64,000 nt of DNA from Solen grandis (Eukaryota; Mollusca; Bivalvia; Adapedonta; Solenidae). The stretch covers positions 53,337,360-53,401,359 of the forward strand of contig CM037788.1 in assembly GCA_021229015.1 (NCBI GenBank). The letters are read 5' to 3'. The notes below the pieces were generated by a model. It made no database searches and was not told where the DNA came from. It saw nothing but the letters and a program-made list of their open reading frames with translations. Of the stretch, positions 59,510 through 64,000 are shown piece after piece. How positions within the stretch are numbered: the first letter of the stretch is position 1; each line of letters opens with the position of its first letter. Both the position numbers and the translations under genes were made by a program.

Positions 59510-60790
59510 GTTCTTCTGATTATGAAGCTCGCAAATCATATTTTTCTTACAGCTTTTTTCTGATTATAATGTCATAATAATCATCTTTATCACATATTTG
59601 TCTTGATTATGATAACATATAAATTAATCTTTTTCAAATATTTTCCTATCATTATGCCATGATAAGAATATTTTTACATATTTCTCCCGCTTCTATAATA
59701 TCAATCATCTTACTTATGTTATCCTTGATGATTATGCATATGATTTAGCTTAATTTCATATTTCTCATCAAGATGATGCCATGAGAAACATATGTATTGT
59801 GTAATGATGGCATGTGTAAAGATCTCCTGATCATAATGTCATCGGAATCATCTTTATTACATTTTTCTTCTCATTATAATATCATGCGAATAATCTATAA
59901 CTTGTTTAGTTTAATTATGTTGCCATACGTTTCATATTAATTACGTGTTCCAACAAACTATGATGCCATTCGACTGATGACATGTGTCATCTGATTATGC
60001 CATACGAAAAATCTTTATTACATATTTCGTCTGATTATAATGCCATGCGAATTGTCTTTATTTAATGTTTCATCTTAATATGATGTCATGCTGGTAATCT
60101 TTATTTCATGTTTCGTCTGTTTATGATGTTATTTTCATTTCATGTTTATCCGACGTTGGTGCCATACACATAATCTTTTTAACATGTGTCTGCTGATCAT
60201 AATGTCATATAAATCATCCTTATAACATTTTATTTCTTACTATGATTGAATTGGACTCACCTTCATCACATATTTCTCCTAATTATCCTGATTATGAGGT
60301 CATATGAAGGATTTTTTTTTAAATTTTTATTATAATATCATACGAATAGATAGCATAACATTCATGTTTTCTCTGATTATAATACCATGCAAACCATCTG
60401 CATTACATGTTCCTTTGATTGTGATCAGCATTACACGCGTTTATCAATTTTAATGCCATGCGAATCATTTACATCACATGTATCTTTTGATTATACTGCC
60501 ATGCGAATGGACTTCATTTCATGTCTCATCTGATAATAATGCCATACGAATCATCTTTATTATAAGTTCCCTCTGATTATAATGTCATACGATTCATCTT
60601 TATTATAAGTGCCCTCTGGTTATAATGTCATACGATTCATCTTTATTATAAGTGCCCTCTGATTATAATGTCATACGAATCATCTTTATTATAAGTGCCC
60701 TCTGATTATAATGTCATATAAATACTTTCAAGTACATATTTTTTTCAGATTATTATGCCACACACGAATCATCTTAAATATATCAATTTT
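59510..60790. repeat. Decaying satellite of about 43 bp with a young right end
   Basis: Words TGATTATAATGCCAT-CGAA and TCATCTTTATTACATRTTT recur all through, poorly conserved at the left. Near 60560-60720 four units ATAATGTCATACGATTCATC + TTTATTATAAGTGCCCTCTGATT are almost identical. Array ends just before the somatomedin-B exon. Confidence 0.75.
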
Positions 60791-60849
60791 ATGATTATGT
60801 CATCATTTGATTCGTTCTTTCAAGTGTTTTATTTTCCTTCTGATTTCAG

Positions 60850-61013
60850 GATGTGAGTCTGGAGCATGTAATTCTTCCCATGCAGGAGAATTTGAAAATT
60901 GTATCTGCAAAAGCTTCTGCTATTGCGATGATGTTTGCAAATACTATAACGATTGTTGTTACAACTACGATGAGTACTGCCTAAACGGTGGCGGTGGCTC
61001 CGATCGTTTTTAA
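60850..61013 (+). CDS. Terminal exon with a somatomedin-B-like domain
   Basis: After acceptor TGATTTCAG it encodes CESGACNSSHAGEFENCICK then SFCYCDDVCKYYNDCCYNYD and EYCLNGGGGSDRF, ending with TAA. The C-x-C-x3-C-x5-CC-x3-Y-x2-YC spacing is the somatomedin-B signature of four disulphides. Such domains act in secreted proteins that bind proteases, integrins or matrix. It needs one base from an upstream exon; the 52404 donor would create a stop, so the partner exon is not identified. It may belong with the secreted gene upstream through an unseen exon. Confidence 0.6.
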
Positions 61014-63518
61014 TTGAATTTGGATTAAAATATAAGCATTATAAGATCATTGGGAGGAGGTTGGGTATAGGTTTGTTCTTATCCGTCTGTCACTTATTCC
61101 TTCCATCCGTTCGAAACTTTTTCGAAAACAGAAATAAATGATTTTCATGTAATTGCGTGCTTTTTGCACTTGAATGTTAATTAGGTTTACTACTACTACT
61201 ACACTTGAATATTTTCAGGAGTTGCTGTTTATCCAAGGCAATCCTTTCTTTGCATTTTCATAAATGGATGCTGACTAAATGTTCAATTTATATGTATAAC
61301 CTGTTGACACTGTTTTAGTTTGGTCAAGCACGCCAGAGTTACACCGGAGTCATTTCCATTGAAGTTTTAAAATGCACGAATGGGTACATACAAAATCAAT
61401 CAATAGAGATATTTTTTATTTAAATAAGTGTGATTACAATATTCAAAAATAGGCATGTGTACGTACTGTAAGTATGTCAGTCATGTGATGTTACACAGAT
61501 TCATTCTTATGAAACAAATGAAAGGATTGATGAAGACCGACTTAACATGATTCGAATGCATAAAGTTTGTTAGAACCAGGTATTTAATACTATATTTTTT
61601 TACCTTGGAAATGATGAAACATAGAAGTATTAATCAAAGATATGACTTTTGTAAAAATTATAGTTAATGCACTTACAAAATACATAAAAATACACATCCA
61701 TAGCCAGCCTGTTCCCAGTAATGTATGTTTATCAATTAAACCTAACCTACATGAACGTGTTATTGTGTTGGAATGTTGTATGAACCAAATGATCATACTA
61801 ACCTAAGTTCTATTTGAATGACTGTTATTTAGTAGTTTAAAACGGACCCAGACATTTGTCTGTATTAAGTCCATTTAAGTAAAACACCAATTTATTATCA
61901 AAGTGACATGATGTATTTGGAGCTGTTTTGTGTTACTTTATTACGGCTTCCGCAAACCTGCGGAAAACGTATAGGGTTTGTTATGTTTATTCTTCTTATT
62001 GTTGTTCCTTTTATTCCAACCAAATCTAAGAGTTAATTTCAATATGTTGTCAGTATCTGAGCAACATGAAATTAAATTGCCTCGACAAAAAAGTTCATTT
62101 TTTAAATTTATTTATTTTGTGTTTTTTTTTTACCACTTATCTAATATATTTGCCATAATGTATATAATATGTCTCTGGAATAATATGTTGTCAGTCTAAT
62201 GTAGAATTGTGACCTTTACCGACATATGACTGTCGTTATTTTTCATGCCTGCAAGAGTATGTATATAACAACCCTTTCTTCGTGTTATGTTCTAATTCTT
62301 TTGTTGCGGGGTGTCAAATAAAAATTTACTAATTGTATAGGCATGGGACACATCCATCATTTTACATTTTGAGGGTAATAATCAACCTGTTATATGCCTC
62401 TTTCTGAATCCTTAATGACCACTGAACATTTCTTAATATATTCTAATTTGTGGGTATGCATATCATTATTCCAAATACATAGATTATTGTAAATAAAAAG
62501 GTGATTTAATGTAATAAGTAATCAGAATATTTGTTTTGTTCTTCTGAATTATGTGGTTATTATCAAATGGTTACAATCTATCTTTGTCAATCCTCAATCA
62601 GTGTGTAACATCTATGTAATTTGTTGGTTTGTGTATTTTTATTTCTGATATTGGTTTCATAGATATAGGCATGAATCTTGTGTTTTAATAAATTAGTAAA
62701 AGAAAGGAAGTTTTTTTCAAAGCTGAAGTAATTATTTGTCTTAAATATTTTGATAAAAATCTTATTGTTATGTAGTAACAACAGCTTCAACGAGTATTCA
62801 TGATATATCAATTCAATAAATTATATGTTGTTTGTTTTAATGAAATGATTATTTGAATTGTATGTTTTATCGTTTATCTTTTTTTCTTTTTGCAAGATGT
62901 TCTATATCCTTTGGGGTTATCAATAAATACGTGTTATGTATGTAGTGTTTTATTTTATTTCGTGACCCAATCATGTATATATGTACAGTTTCTGTCTGCG
63001 CTAGATTGTGATGCTCACTTACTGCACTGCATATTTTGATGAAAACGATGCAGCCTCAGCAAGAAATAGCAACACTCTCTGGAACACGCACGCACACGAA
63101 CACTTAATCATATGAATCACATGCATTCCAAAAGAAAATAAATCGCGTTTATTAAATAAAAAAACAACAAAACTTTAGGCCAATTTCGCTTCGTAACTAT
63201 ACTTACAAGAAAGCTCTTAGAATTATAGCAGGCAGAACCGTATGACCCAAACTTGTCAACAATGACCAAACAGCTACCATACTTGGACTATATTAAAATG
63301 GAAATACAGATATGTTAATGATAAAATGTAATTTGCAAAAGAAATAATTCATCTGCTCTATATCAATTATGGTAAATCAATTATAAACTGACTAAGCAAA
63401 ATTGACTTAGTACTGATTAATCTCCGTGATATTCCTCGTTAGTTTCCGTGATTTATTACGATCCAAACATTTGTTTTGATGGAAGTATGGTATGCAATGC
63501 TTACACTTTAAATAAGTC
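61014..63518. other. AT-rich 3' flank without supported genes
   Basis: It contains a small palindrome-like repeat at about 61943-61975 (CGGCTTCCGCAAACCTGCGG) and a likely AATAAA-bearing 3' end region of the somatomedin-B gene near 61130 (AGAAATAAATGA). No other gene seen. Confidence 0.4.
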
Positions 63519-63592
63519 CGGATGACCCGATGGTAAGCTCGGCAGTCTTGCAATAATCAAGTAGCAGGTTCGACTCCTTGGTGCAGACAAAC
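63519..63592 (+). repeat. tRNA-derived SINE head
   Basis: GATGACCCGATGGTAAGCTCGG resembles an A box and AGCAGGTTCGACTCCTTGG a B box, at tRNA spacing, followed by a T-rich stretch. It does not fold as a full tRNA with matched acceptor ends, so it is called a SINE-like unit rather than a tRNA gene. Confidence 0.5.
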
Positions 63593-63842
63593 ATTTTTTT
63601 TTTAAATTCATAATTCTTCACACATATCAATTTTGCTTTTTTGTATTTGCAGTGTGATAGATGGATGGATATTTTGTTGAATTTTCGTTTGATTTTAATT
63701 GCTTAAAGATTTCTTACACGACATGTTTAATCCTATATATAGTCAGTCAAGAATTAAGTAAAACAGCTAAAATATTCAGCAATAAGTTCGATAAAAATCG
63801 TGCTATGTGTGATTTACATGTGATACATAAATAAATCATAAA

Positions 63843-63935
63843 AATAGCCATATGTTCTGAGCCAGATTCGAACCCACAATCTTCAACTTTGAACTCTAGC
63901 ACATTACCATTGAGGTTAGGAGGGTCCGTGATACA
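63843..63935 (-). repeat. tRNA-derived SINE head, minus strand
   Basis: On the minus strand CCTCAATGGTAATGTGCTAG (A-box-like) is followed by TGTGGGTTCGAATCTGGCTC (B box). No good acceptor stem pairing, so not a working tRNA gene. Confidence 0.5.
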
Positions 63936-64000
63936 AATGTACTTCCAAGTAACATATACTTGTTGTACCATACTTTAAAGTCCGTATGTTTTTACCCCGA

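Noticed and set aside
63519..63592. Functional tRNA gene
   Set aside because: A and B box-like words are present but the acceptor stem does not pair; better seen as a SINE head.

Overview
The window is a stretch of animal genome, most likely a bivalve mollusc. That placement is an inference from the dispersed-repeat families and the intron-rich, AT-rich host DNA. It has three parts. (1) Positions 1-47067 hold 16 exons on the + strand of one host gene, recognised as TDRD12 (Tudor domain, long disordered linker, DEAD-box-like helicase). This is a piRNA-pathway factor. Its 5' exons lie upstream of the window and its 3' exons are lost at a 100-N gap at 47068-47167. (2) In the 25-kb intron between exons 8 and 9 sits a complete 15,990-bp Polinton/Maverick-type integrated virus-transposon (16492-32481), visibly more GC-rich than its surroundings. 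It has 502-bp near-identical terminal inverted repeats and a 5-bp target duplication. (3) After the gap (47168-64000) the DNA is AT-rich, with decayed satellites, MITEs, two tRNA-derived SINE-like units and parts of a small secreted cysteine-rich / somatomedin-B gene.

The Polinton-like element is laid out from the left as follows. On + are a small zinc-binding protein and a giant replication gene joining DNA polymerase B, an SF1 helicase and an HNH nuclease. On - are a convergent retroviral-type integrase, a 110-aa unknown and a series of small membrane proteins. One of these belongs to a 3-copy tandem gene amplification. The series is followed by a basic protein with a C-terminal membrane anchor, a conserved helical protein, the A32/FtsK-like packaging ATPase and the double-jelly-roll major capsid protein. 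Then come a + strand coiled-coil/hydrophobic virion-type protein, a - strand 406-aa conserved protein with a C-terminal membrane anchor, a + strand penton-like minor capsid protein, a fibre-like gene with phage-tail-fibre-style repeats, and a + strand two-helix membrane protein. Replication, integration, packaging and capsid functions are therefore all present, but no adenain-like protease was recognised. The integrase, ATPase and capsid genes are open. The polymerase-helicase gene carries two frameshifts and one nonsense codon, and the fibre gene is split between frames.

The host introns are packed with small DNA transposons with recognisable ends: TA-duplicating MITEs, two TTAA (piggyBac-type) families, and hAT-like elements. 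There are also a 5'-truncated CR1/L2-type retrotransposon, several long dispersed repeats typical of bivalves, a 28-bp satellite split by a MITE, and a 41-bp minisatellite of about 21 copies. Some repeat copies show clusters of single-base deletions that look like consensus errors. This matters when judging whether frameshifts are real.
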